NCBI RefSeq assembly: GCF_003675385.1
Contig: NZ_RCWZ01000010.1
Location: 1-56,515, forward strand
DNA from: Mucilaginibacter kameinonensis
GTDB lineage: Bacteria; Bacteroidota; Bacteroidia; Sphingobacteriales; Sphingobacteriaceae
DNA length: 56,515 nucleotides
Reading direction: 5' to 3'
The position numbers were made by a program, and so were the translations under genes. Below the pieces are notes generated by a model. The model searched no databases, was not told the DNA's origin, and was given only the letters and a program-made list of their open reading frames with translations. Shown one piece after another: positions 34,801-42,526 of the stretch (position 1 is the stretch's first letter; each line of letters opens with the position of its first letter).

Positions 34801-35085
34801 TACCTCATCCAAAGGAGCATTGATAAAGTTGGCATTGATCTTTACGGAGGCATTAAGCCTGCCGGGCTGATAAAGCACATCATAACCGGTTTGCTTCTTA
34901 ATGGCTTTAAAAACCTGCTTTAACGTTACATTCTTTTGCGTTAAGTTAAGCTTTTGCGCAAAGGTTGAGGCACTTACCTGCAACATGGTAACGGTTAATA
35001 AAAGGATGGCGAGTTTCATCATCAACAGTAATTTGGGCACGCGGCGCTTCGGCCAACGTAAAATCTCGATGTAAAATTTATACAT
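31804..35085 (-). CDS. SusC/RagA TonB-dependent transporter with STN domain, PUL1
   Basis: A 1093-aa outer-membrane transporter importing oligosaccharides with TonB energy. In order: extended signal sequence (about 1-45, ASTFAQ), STN signalling domain (about 50-115, TLKQVFKAIKKQTGYDV), carboxypeptidase-like beta-sandwich (about 140-215, DSTGRPIPGATV), TonB-box-like QVVVIGYGSQKK, plug (about 235-345, IYVRGLHSI and ATAIYGTRGSNGVIIVTTKKG) and the barrel, ending VVLGVNITLQ. The STN domain would contact the FecR anti-sigma protein encoded upstream, linking substrate binding to ECF sigma activity. A 204-bp gap with unusual hairpins separates it from fecR. Confidence 0.95.
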   Translation of the reverse strand: MYKFYIEILRWPKRRVPKLLLMMKLAILLLTVTMLQVSASTFAQKLNLTQKNVTLKQVFKAIKKQTGYDVLYQPGRLNASVKINANFINAPLDEVIKNCIDGKALSYIFFEKTIVIKAAEKQAGNNSAAGAGSTEVSMITVKGIVIDSTGRPIPGATVKLKDGSKGTMSDADGKFELKDVPSAGVLLVTSIGYLQQEIAVNNQTTLRVVLKETSRELSQVVVIGYGSQKKSDVTGAIISVSKQRLENLPVTNILQSIEGAVPGINITSGSSAPGSVSSIYVRGLHSITASNSPLVVLDGVPYNGSYNDINTNDVESVQVLKDASATAIYGTRGSNGVIIVTTKKGKTGKPSVQYNAWAGPEYMSHEVKPMGGAEYVQKNLDYDEQAGKTAAPVPNLYEQDNYKNGKETDWIKAISQQGFIQNHSLNVSGGTADVKYYVSGDYTKEKGILKGYQFNRFNVRGNLDAKITDWLNAGTNMFFNNNNYDGGKSNLYMATVMSPYGQEYNAQGDYQIYPMYPDALYTNPLLGLYQPTVSKNRTWNGNFYAEIKPAFIKGFKYRLNTGYAYNPAMTGDYTGRNTGDAIGHATMTNAESNHWLIENIVNYSRSFGKHSIDFTGLYSSQKDYTLSNALNANTFINDLTNFYNLGSAQIQQTTSSYTQSTLLSQMARINYSYAGKYLFTATARRDGFSGFSPANKYGTFPSVAVAWNLTEESFMKGVSAISALKLRASYGISGNQGVSSYNTLTTLASTQYIYGSTTTIGLNPSAIGNGNLKWESTKGFNFGIDFSILKDRISGSVDAYDTKTYNLLLSRKIPYITGYTTILDNIGRTANKGIEFSITSRNIQNSDFSWETNVNFSANRNKLVQLYGDNKDDITNNLFLGKQLQAVYDYKLIGVWQKGDDFTVDPSAKPGDLKFADLNGDGKINTADKTYLGSRLPKYIAGMTNTFRYKSFSLSAFVQTFQGALKPNPIYDYRDQAGRINLPAGIGYWTAANQSNTRPSLSYTNSRQYTYPVSGSYTRIKDVTLSYSFSKEVLRDLKISNLQVYASGRNIATFSKWLGWDPETDFYNYAGNQSSSFYPLVATVVLGVNITLQ

Positions 35086-35149
35086 TTGGGTATCTGTTTA
35101 AGTTAGAAATGGTATTCAACACACTCGTTCGGTTTGATCAGATAACATT

Positions 35150-35225
35150 ACCGGGAGTGCTTCCAACACTCCTGGTATTTTTTACCCGATCACCAGTTTT
35201 GACAGCTCCACTACGGGTATTTTTT
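35150..35225 (+). terminator. Two successive plus-strand terminator-like hairpins upstream of susC, PUL1
   Basis: Hairpin 1: ACCGGGAGTG (35150-35159) with CACTCCTGGT (35167-35176), one G-T pair, then TTTTTT (35178-35183). Hairpin 2: TACCCG (35183-35188) with CGGGTA (35214-35219), then TTTTTT (35220-35225). The T tracts follow the stems only on the plus strand, opposite to the PUL genes. This suits the 3' end of an antisense RNA. An exact TACATTTG box lies at 35081-35088 on the plus strand, but without a TTG at -33. Confidence 0.5.
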
Positions 35226-35289
35226 ATGGGGTTTCATTTCGGATTGATTTAGTTTATTAATCAGAGCTTTTATAAATTATCGGGGGGAT

Positions 35290-36417
35290 TTAATTGGATA
35301 CAGTTATCCTGTTATCCAGAACCTTAAAATGTACCGCATTTGTTAGTTCCAGCGTTTTAATAACCTGCGATACATTCTGGTATTTAGATACTGTACCGCT
35401 AAAAACCAGGGATTGCAGTGAGGCATCTTTGTACTCCACTTCCACATTGTACCACCTGGATACCTTTTTCATGATGCTTGCCAGGTTTTCATCATTAAAA
35501 AGAAAATAGCCGTTTTTCCAGGCTACAGCCTCATCTATGTCAACCTCCTCAACATTCATGGCATCACCACTCACGGCAGACTGCTGCCCCGGTTTAATGA
35601 TCATTTTTTGATTGGTAGACGCTGATGTGACCTTTACCGATCCCTCTAACAAAGTAGTGGCGGTTGTTTTTTCGTCGGTATAAGCGTTAATATTAAAATG
35701 AGTCCCTAATACTTCTACCTGCTGCTGGCTGGTTTTTACCCTAAAGGGCATTGCTTTATTATGAGCCACTTCAAAATATGCCTCGCCGGTAAGCTCCACC
35801 AGCCGTTCTTTGCCCGTAAACACCACCGGGTATTTAAGTGTCGACGCCGCGTTTAACCATACGTGTGATCCATCAGGCAATATCACCTGGTATTGTTCGC
35901 CTTTGGAAGTAGCAAGGGTATTGATCCGGCCGGCAGACTGGTTGGCGTTGCCGGATGCCTGAGTTGTATAAATAAGTTCGCCTTTAGCGTTTTTACTAAC
36001 AGTAACCCCCGCCTCATTGGCAAGCTGTCCGCTAAGTGTATTATTTAATATTAGCTTTTTACCACTGGCCAGGGTAAGCGTGGCCTGGTTTCTACCCGGT
36101 TTTACATCAGTTTTACTAATACGAGATGCAGCATCCTGTACGTTTCGGTGTAACAGGTAATAGGTACCTGTAAATACAAACAGCAATATGGCCGCCGCGG
36201 TTAACCGATATCTTCCATTCTGGAATTTAGAAGATTGTTTCTTTTTAATATTATCCCAAACCTGGTCAACATCTTCCACCCGTTCATGGTCATTTACCTC
36301 AAATGGAGCCTGCTGATTATGTTTTAAGTACCAGCTTTCTAAAAACGCTTTATCTTCCGGAGTAGCCTGGCCGGATCTGAAACGTTCCCATAATTCATTT
36401 AGTTCTTTATCTTCCAT
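35290..36417 (-). CDS. FecR-family anti-sigma factor, PUL1
   Basis: A 375-aa single-pass inner-membrane regulator. The cytoplasmic N-terminus (about 1-85, ELNELWERFRSGQATPEDKAF) would hold the ECF sigma factor. A transmembrane helix (about 88-108, AAAILLFVFTGTYYLL) leads to the periplasmic FecR domain with LPDGSHVWLNAASTLKYP and GEAYFEVAHNKAMPF, and then the C-terminal DUF4974 domain (DENLASIMKKVSRWYNVEVEY), which meets the STN domain of SusC. It lies 94 nt downstream of the sigma gene. Confidence 0.93.
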   Translation of the reverse strand: MEDKELNELWERFRSGQATPEDKAFLESWYLKHNQQAPFEVNDHERVEDVDQVWDNIKKKQSSKFQNGRYRLTAAAILLFVFTGTYYLLHRNVQDAASRISKTDVKPGRNQATLTLASGKKLILNNTLSGQLANEAGVTVSKNAKGELIYTTQASGNANQSAGRINTLATSKGEQYQVILPDGSHVWLNAASTLKYPVVFTGKERLVELTGEAYFEVAHNKAMPFRVKTSQQQVEVLGTHFNINAYTDEKTTATTLLEGSVKVTSASTNQKMIIKPGQQSAVSGDAMNVEEVDIDEAVAWKNGYFLFNDENLASIMKKVSRWYNVEVEYKDASLQSLVFSGTVSKYQNVSQVIKTLELTNAVHFKVLDNRITVSN

Positions 36418-36511
36418 TATACTAAAGGCTTATTAATGCTTTAATTAATGGTAAGGAAAGATCAAAGGGCTATACAGGTAGATGAAATAAAAAAATATTT
36501 TATTGTTTGGT

Positions 36512-37090
36512 TTATAAATGCAAGAACACCAACAGGTATATAACTATACCCAATTTTACTTTCAAAATTTTTAAAGCGTTGGTGATTTGTTTACTTACGG
36601 TTTGTTCTGATATCTCCAATTTCCAGGCAATCTCCCTGTGGCTTAGATACTCTTTTCTGCTCATTATAAATATCGCTTTCATTTTAGGAGGTAGCATAGC
36701 AATTTCCCGTTCAATACTTTCCCGTAGCAGGTTTTCTCTAACACGATGATCAGTTACTACCTGTTCATGTAATGCAAATGCTTTCATTGCGTCATGATAT
36801 TTTTCATGAACCCGGTTACGGGACATTTTATTCAGGATGGCGTTCCTGACAGCGCCATATAAATAGCCCGACAAGCTTCCGGTAAACTCGATCTGTTCAC
36901 GCTTAGCCCACAAATAGGTGAAAACTTCCTGAATAATATCCATGGCTTCTTCGCGGTCGCGCAATTTATTAATTGCATGCGCATGAAGGATAAATTTATA
37001 GCGGTCATAAATTTGGGCATAAGCTTTATGATCGCTCCCTTTTAAAAGCAGGATCAATTTCTCATCCGTTAATTTGCTGTAATATTCCAT
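36512..37090 (-). CDS. ECF RNA polymerase sigma-70 factor, PUL1
   Basis: A 192-aa extracytoplasmic-function sigma factor. Region 2 (about 20-90) has AYAQIYDRYKFILHAHAINK and DIIQEVFTYLWAKRE. Region 4 (about 130-178) has LPPKMKAIFIMSRKEYLSHREIA and a helix-turn-helix, ISEQTVSKQITNALKIL. The last 14 residues (KLGIVIYLLVFLHL) are strongly hydrophobic, unlike classical sigma factors, and could touch the membrane or FecR. It is the first gene of the PUL. Two LacI-type palindromes lie 169 and 359 bp upstream. Confidence 0.92.
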   Translation of the reverse strand: MEYYSKLTDEKLILLLKGSDHKAYAQIYDRYKFILHAHAINKLRDREEAMDIIQEVFTYLWAKREQIEFTGSLSGYLYGAVRNAILNKMSRNRVHEKYHDAMKAFALHEQVVTDHRVRENLLRESIEREIAMLPPKMKAIFIMSRKEYLSHREIAWKLEISEQTVSKQITNALKILKVKLGIVIYLLVFLHL

Positions 37091-37258
37091 TATTTCAGTA
37101 TCCCAAAAGACGGCACGCCCCGGAACCGGTAGCCAAAGGCGTTTTCATAAATTAAACATGATCAAATCCTTAAGGATTCATAAACAAATCTTTAAGAATA
37201 CTGGAAGTTAGTTGATCGGGCCGTTGTTTTGGGCATATGAAACAGTTCAAACACTACG

Positions 37259-37268
37259 CAAACGTTTG
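37259..37268. promoter_or_regulatory. LacI-family-type operator palindrome, PUL1 site A
   Basis: CAAACGTTTG, a perfect palindrome centred on CG as in LacI/GalR-family operators. It lies 169 bp upstream of the sigma gene start codon (37090). Confidence 0.55.
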
Positions 37269-37448
37269 ATTAATGCAAGCCGATTGCTGCCGGGTTAGAA
37301 TAAATAAATATCCTTAAACGCTTATTATTTGTTTAGCGTTGCAAAAAACCTGCAACTATGAATGTTAAAGCAAGCGGTAAAGCTTAGTACTTCATTCTGT
37401 TATATCGCTATTCAAGTTTACCGGCAATGTGATTGCCCAAATTTCAGA

Positions 37449-37458
37449 CAAACGTTTG
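37449..37458. promoter_or_regulatory. LacI-family-type operator palindrome, PUL1 site B
   Basis: A second CAAACGTTTG, extended by CG on the right. It is 190 bp from site A, which would allow looping. A half-matching CCAACGTTTTT follows at 37472-37482. Confidence 0.55.
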
Positions 37459-37919
37459 CGTAAACTAAAGACCAACGTTTTTCAGCAAATTAAAACTTAG
37501 CCTCAAAGGCTATCTGTAGTGGTTTGAGGCTGTTGTTAACAACTCCATAAATTCAGCAGGCGTTTTTCCGTAAGGGATTGGAACCTTTGGATTTTTAAAT
37601 TGCTCCTTAATTTTGCTAATCAGAAGGCAATTTTAGCCCTCCATAACAGTCACAATAATGTTGCGTGATTTGTGGCACCTTTTTATTCGCGAAAAAGACG
37701 CTTTGGGTCATCTGCGTAAACACAGATGACCTTCTGCAACGTTTAAGGGCGTTGTTTTACCTGGGGCCCCACAAAAAATGACATTACGATAAGCGCGGCT
37801 ACTAACAGCCCTCTATTTATGACAAGGCGGTTTAAAAGTACTTCCACATGGGGGCTGGTTTTTTTATTCCGAATCCGGGTTAATGTCCATTTCGTGATGC
37901 GGTAGGAGTTGATTATTAT

Positions 37920-39746
37920 TTACTTAATATCAATAGTAAACTCATTACTCGTTCTGTTTTCGGGGGTTACTACGATATACTTTAAAGTTAAAGGCCTGCC
38001 ATTGGTAACGGGTGTTATTATGGAAGCCGAATACAGATTGGCGGTATTGTCGGCTTTATGTCCGTCTATTGTATAGTATACTTTGCTTCCTGCAACAAGG
38101 GGGGTAATGGCTATCCTTTTTCTTTGAGTTTGCGGATCATTACTAATAACAACATCGGCTTCCGGGATCCTGTAGTTTATGCCAGATCGCTCCAGGTCGG
38201 CCAGTACTATTGGAAGCCGCTGCTCCGTGAAATCCTGGTAATTCTTGTTTTCGTTTTTTGTCCACCCTACCTCTGCAAGTGCAATGGCACGCGGAAAAAG
38301 CATATATTCCAGTTTATTGTTTGTTGCCACATACTCCGTCCACATATTAGCCTGTACACCTAAAATATATTTTTGCTGGTCAGCATTTAATGCCGATGGG
38401 CGCGGGTTATAATTATAAACCACATCTAATGGCAGGAAACCTCCAATAACTAAAGGCTCTGTTTTGCTGTCTTTAGCCTGGCCATGATCTACATACATAT
38501 TGCTATTAGGCGACATAATTACATTATGCCCCTCTTTTGCTGCCTGGATACCACCAGCTTCGCCCCTCCAGCTCATTACAGTGGCATTTGCAGTAAGGCC
38601 ACCTTCCAGTATCTCGTCCCAGCCAATAAGGTTTTTGCCATTTTTATTTAAAAATTTTTCTATGCGGTTTACAAACCAGCTCTGCAATTCATGTTCATCT
38701 TTCAAATTGTTTTCATGGATAATTTTTTGCGCCAGGGCCGAACTTTTCCATTCGTCCTTAGGCACTTCATCTGCACCAATGTGAATATATTTACTTGGAA
38801 AAATGGCCATAACCTCGGTTAAAACGTCCTGTAAAAACTTAAAGGTGGGTTCGCCCGGATTATAAATAGTACTATGTACGCCCCAATAGCCGGGCACTTT
38901 ATAAGCGGGGCTTCCGTTGCCTAATTCAGGATAAGCGGCCAATACCGCGGTACAGTGGCCGGGCATTTCAATTTCGGGTATTACCTCGATATTTCTTTCG
39001 GCCGCATATTTTACAATTTCACGGGCCTGCTCCTGGGTATAAAATCCGCCGCTCTTTTTTCCGTCGTAAATAAATGGCTTAAAATCGCCATAGCCTCCAA
39101 TAATTGTCGAATCGCGCCAGGCACTGATACCCGTTAATTTGGGATATTTTTTTATTTCCAGGCGCCACCCCTGGTCGTCAGTTAAATGCCAGTGCAGGGT
39201 ATTTAGTTTTAAAGAAGCCATCACGTCCAGTATCTTCTTGATTTCAGCAGTATCAAAAAAGTGCCGGCCAACATCCAACATCAAACCGCGGTAAGCAAAG
39301 TTAGGCTCATCATTAATGTTTACTAACGGCACTGATAACTGCTTATCCTTTTGCTCAATGAGTTGTAACAATGATTGAACACCATAAAATACACCGGCGC
39401 GGCTTCCGGATATGTTTACGCCTTTACCGGTTACTTTAAGTTGATAGGCTTCGCCTGATAATTTTGCAATTGGGGCTGTATTTAAAACAATGGCGCCAGC
39501 AGACGCTACGCTGTTAATTTTTAAGGCAAACCCATACTTTTTTTTCAAAAAATAATTGAACATGCCTGCTACCTTTTGGGCATCAGCTTTTTTGGCTACA
39601 ATGCCGGTGCGCTGGTTAATAACAAATTGGCCAACACCTTTTTCAGCAAAGGCGGGTTTGGGAATAATCAATACTTCGTTGCTTTGCTGTGAAAAAGCGG
39701 TCTGTCCGCACAGCACCAAGAAAAATAAAAAGAGGGTCTTGTTCAT
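37920..39746 (-). CDS. Beta-N-acetylhexosaminidase, GH20, last gene of PUL2
   Basis: Exported 608-aa GH20 enzyme removing terminal beta-GlcNAc or GalNAc by substrate-assisted catalysis. The signal peptide ends QTAFSQQ. An N-terminal GH20b domain (about 25-145) precedes the barrel, which has LMLDVGRHFF, LNTLHWHLTDDQGWRLEIKK and the catalytic Asp-Glu pair in HIGADEVPKDEW. The C-terminal 75 residues (KVYYTIDGHKADNTANLYS) form a chitobiase-type beta domain. It lies 66 nt after the phosphatase-like gene. A second, divergent GH20 in the same operon suggests different linkages or localisation. Confidence 0.92.
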   Translation of the reverse strand: MNKTLFLFFLVLCGQTAFSQQSNEVLIIPKPAFAEKGVGQFVINQRTGIVAKKADAQKVAGMFNYFLKKKYGFALKINSVASAGAIVLNTAPIAKLSGEAYQLKVTGKGVNISGSRAGVFYGVQSLLQLIEQKDKQLSVPLVNINDEPNFAYRGLMLDVGRHFFDTAEIKKILDVMASLKLNTLHWHLTDDQGWRLEIKKYPKLTGISAWRDSTIIGGYGDFKPFIYDGKKSGGFYTQEQAREIVKYAAERNIEVIPEIEMPGHCTAVLAAYPELGNGSPAYKVPGYWGVHSTIYNPGEPTFKFLQDVLTEVMAIFPSKYIHIGADEVPKDEWKSSALAQKIIHENNLKDEHELQSWFVNRIEKFLNKNGKNLIGWDEILEGGLTANATVMSWRGEAGGIQAAKEGHNVIMSPNSNMYVDHGQAKDSKTEPLVIGGFLPLDVVYNYNPRPSALNADQQKYILGVQANMWTEYVATNNKLEYMLFPRAIALAEVGWTKNENKNYQDFTEQRLPIVLADLERSGINYRIPEADVVISNDPQTQRKRIAITPLVAGSKVYYTIDGHKADNTANLYSASIITPVTNGRPLTLKYIVVTPENRTSNEFTIDIK

Positions 39747-39812
39747 AAAAAATTTATATCAGGTATTATCCGGCCACTCACGCCGAATGGTTATTTATTG
39801 ACTATCAGAAAC

Positions 39813-40904
39813 TTACTCAACAACACTTGGAACGGGATCGCCGATAGGATTTACGGAAGTAAAATTGAACCCTAATAACCCGGCGATGGTTTTTGCATAT
39901 TGATCCTGGTATATCTGTCCGTTATCCTTTACTTCCCCCAAACGTTTTACTTTAGGGCCCAAAACCATTAGCCAGGTATCATTTGCATGCGGAATGCTGG
40001 CGCCATGGCTCGTCCATTGGTTTCCATCGCCCCTGCCATGATCAGGCATAATCATAATGGTGGTATTGTTTTTATAAAACGGATCGTTTTGTACATACGT
40101 CCACAGTTTACCTATCATGGCATCTATACTATGTATAGCATCCAGGTAAAAGTCATATCTACCTTCATGCGCCTGGTCGTCGGTATCTGCCAGGTCAAGG
40201 TAAACCACTTTGGGGTGTTTGGCCATGATGTACGATTTTGCCAGCGCATAGGTTGTAGCATCCAGGCGTTCGCCATTGCCCCAGATTTTAGGTTCATAAT
40301 GCTGTATTTCGTTAGCCAATTTCTCGGCTTCTGTCAAATCGTTTCCTTTCAGGTCTTCAAAGGGGTTATTTACCAGCATACCGTTCCGGTTACGGTTAAT
40401 AATCCTGGCAACGGCATCCCATGAGGCAAAAGCCACCACTTTTTTAGTATATCCCTTTTGCTGATTAATAAATTCCAGCACATTTTTGTTAGGATTATCC
40501 GGGTAATCATTTGAATTTACTTTAGGATCGGCATAGCCTGTTAAATTTTCGCTGCGGCCCGGGTATGAGAACCAATAGGTATTTTTAACGTTTACCAGGC
40601 TTCCCAGATCTCGGTTACCATATAACTGGCCATTTTTTTCAATTGTGCCCCAAACAAAAGGCATGAGTTTGGCCCGGCGGTCCTGCTGATCTTCGGCCCA
40701 ATATTTATTGATACGTTGAGCGGAATCCTGTGAGTTAAATTTTTTACCGGTAATGAGCTGTTTTTCTGCACCGTGAAAAATTTCTTTCCACCGGAGGCCG
40801 TCTATAGATATAACTATAATGTTCCCGGATTTAGCAGTATTTTGAGCAGAAACAGATCCTGCACTAAAAAATGCAAATAGGATTAAAACTAATATTTTTT
40901 TCAT
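39813..40904 (-). CDS. Alkaline-phosphatase-superfamily hydrolase (phosphodiesterase/phosphatase), PUL2
   Basis: Exported 363-aa protein with signal peptide ending GSVSAQN. The alkaline phosphatase fold is shown by its metal ligands in order: IVISIDGLRW (Asp), DLADTDDQAHEGRYDFY (Asp, His), MIMPDHGRGDG (Asp-His) and TSHGAS (His). The nucleophile is expected near YWFSYPGRSENLTGY but does not match the usual Thr or Ser patterns of named families. The closest description is a type I phosphodiesterase/nucleotide pyrophosphatase relative. In a glycan-degrading operon it may remove phosphate or phosphodiester groups from the glycan. Substrate unknown. Confidence 0.78.
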   Translation of the reverse strand: MKKILVLILFAFFSAGSVSAQNTAKSGNIIVISIDGLRWKEIFHGAEKQLITGKKFNSQDSAQRINKYWAEDQQDRRAKLMPFVWGTIEKNGQLYGNRDLGSLVNVKNTYWFSYPGRSENLTGYADPKVNSNDYPDNPNKNVLEFINQQKGYTKKVVAFASWDAVARIINRNRNGMLVNNPFEDLKGNDLTEAEKLANEIQHYEPKIWGNGERLDATTYALAKSYIMAKHPKVVYLDLADTDDQAHEGRYDFYLDAIHSIDAMIGKLWTYVQNDPFYKNNTTIMIMPDHGRGDGNQWTSHGASIPHANDTWLMVLGPKVKRLGEVKDNGQIYQDQYAKTIAGLLGFNFTSVNPIGDPVPSVVE

Positions 40905-40988
40905 TTTATGAGTTATGGTATTTTATATAAGATGCTTTCGATCTGCCGGGCAGGCCCTTCATCTTTTAAATAGTCTTTATTACTGGTT

Positions 40989-42491
40989 TTAGTTCCCTGT
41001 AAATTGTTTAAATAAGCCCAGGGTTGTTAAAGTTGGGTTTAACCTGGACGCCAGTATTTTTAATCTTACCTTTTGCGCGGTTATGGCGTTAAACCGGATC
41101 AATCGTTTCGCGCCAACAGTGGTGCCTTCGGCAGCTTGCTCCCAGGTTGTTCCATTAAAATATTCAAGGCTAAACTTTTCAATACGCTGGCCAACGGTGA
41201 TGTTTTCCTGAAGGCACAGCACATCAAATGTTTGTGGTTTGCTCAGGGTGATCTGTATTACCGACGATGTATCCCGCCCCTTTGTAGTCCAGTAATTGTC
41301 CAGACCGCCTTTTGCCAGGGCAGCGGTATTGATGCCATTTTTTGAGCTGATCCGTGCTGCTTTTACAAGGTTGTTTTTAAAAGTTTTGTCGATGATGTTT
41401 TTCCATTCCAAAAGATTTTTCTGATCGTGCTCATTGATCAGGCCTCTTTTATCAGGCGGGATATTGAGCAGTAAAACCGAATTACGGCCTACAGAACTAT
41501 AATAGATATCCAATAGCCTTTCGGGAGATTTTACTTTATTGTCCTCCGCCTCATGATAAAACCATCCCGGCCTGATGGATACATCTGTTTCGGCGGGATA
41601 CCAGGCAAGGGCCTGCGCGTTGCCAATCTTATCCCGGCTACCGAGGTCATCACCCGTCATATCTCCCTTTGGCGCAAAGGCGATATCCTTTTGCGAATTT
41701 TGAGCGGTACCAGCATTGGTTTGCTTGTCAATTGGAACAACACTCCACTCCGATAAACGGCCATAACCGCTTTCGGTACCAACCCAGCGTACATCAGGAC
41801 CCATGATGGCTATAACCGCGCCCGGTTGCAGCTTACGGATCAGGCTATACCATTCTTCAAAATGATATACTGTTTTTTTGCCGTTAGGGCCCTCACCATT
41901 AGCACCATCAAACCAAACCTCATCAACCCGGCCGTAATTACTTAATAATTCGGTTAGCTGGTTCATGAAATAGGCATTGTACTTTTCGGTGTCGCCATAA
42001 TCAGGATTATTCCTGTCCCATGGTGAAAGATAAATACCAAAACCAACACCCTGAGCATGGCAGGCCTCGGCAACTTCTTTTACTACATCACCCTGCCCGT
42101 TTTTCCAGGGACTATTTTTTACAGAATGTTCCGTGTACTTACTGGGCCAAAGACAAAAGCCGTCATGATGTTTGGCCGTAATGATCACCTGTTTTATCCC
42201 CGCCTGTTTACTGGTACGTACCCATTGGCCGGCATCCAGCTGAGTTGGATTAAACAGCTTAGTGTCTTCTTTGCCACTGCCCCATTCCTGGTTGGTAAAG
42301 GTGTTCATGCCAAAGTGGAAAAACGCGGTAAATTCCAACTGCTGCCAGCGTAATTGCCTTGGTGAAGGAGTAATGTGCGCGGCTTTATTTACAATTTCCT
42401 GTTTGGAATCGCTTGAGCTAATGGCTGTATAATTTTGTGCATAAGCTGTAGAGCAAAAGCCCATAGCTATTATAGATAATAGATTTTTCAT
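40989..42491 (-). CDS. Alpha-L-fucosidase, GH29 (subfamily B-like) with F5/8-type domain, PUL2
   Basis: Exported 500-aa enzyme. The catalytic domain has FTAFFHFGMNTFTNQEWGSG, IITAKHHDGFCLWPS and nucleophile Asp in VDEVWFDGANGEG. The segment AIMGPDVRWVGTESGYGR resembles GH29-B enzymes, which prefer alpha-1,3/1,4-fucose in Lewis-type branches. The C-terminal 130 residues (SVIQITLSKPQTFDVLCLQE) look like a discoidin/F5-8 carbohydrate-binding domain. The first 25 codons and their upstream bases nearly match those of the neighbouring GH20 gene. It starts 35 nt after that gene stops. Confidence 0.88.
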   Translation of the reverse strand: MKNLLSIIAMGFCSTAYAQNYTAISSSDSKQEIVNKAAHITPSPRQLRWQQLEFTAFFHFGMNTFTNQEWGSGKEDTKLFNPTQLDAGQWVRTSKQAGIKQVIITAKHHDGFCLWPSKYTEHSVKNSPWKNGQGDVVKEVAEACHAQGVGFGIYLSPWDRNNPDYGDTEKYNAYFMNQLTELLSNYGRVDEVWFDGANGEGPNGKKTVYHFEEWYSLIRKLQPGAVIAIMGPDVRWVGTESGYGRLSEWSVVPIDKQTNAGTAQNSQKDIAFAPKGDMTGDDLGSRDKIGNAQALAWYPAETDVSIRPGWFYHEAEDNKVKSPERLLDIYYSSVGRNSVLLLNIPPDKRGLINEHDQKNLLEWKNIIDKTFKNNLVKAARISSKNGINTAALAKGGLDNYWTTKGRDTSSVIQITLSKPQTFDVLCLQENITVGQRIEKFSLEYFNGTTWEQAAEGTTVGAKRLIRFNAITAQKVRLKILASRLNPTLTTLGLFKQFTGN

Positions 42492-42526
42492 TTACTTAGT
42501 TTACATTTTAGAAACCGGACAATTTA

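Larger units (their letters stand above)
37091..37919. other. 829-bp intergenic region between PUL1 sigma gene and the end of PUL2
   Basis: No intact gene is seen. It holds the two LacI-type palindromes listed separately and two hairpins: AGCCTCAAA (37499-37507) with TTTGAGGCT (37523-37531), and GGTCATCTG (37706-37714) with CAGATGACC (37723-37731). In frame with the GH20 gene, 58 codons stay open past its stop (37919-37743) and encode a membrane-helix-like stretch (GLLVAALIVMSFFVG). This is either a scrap of another gene or chance. Confidence 0.5.
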
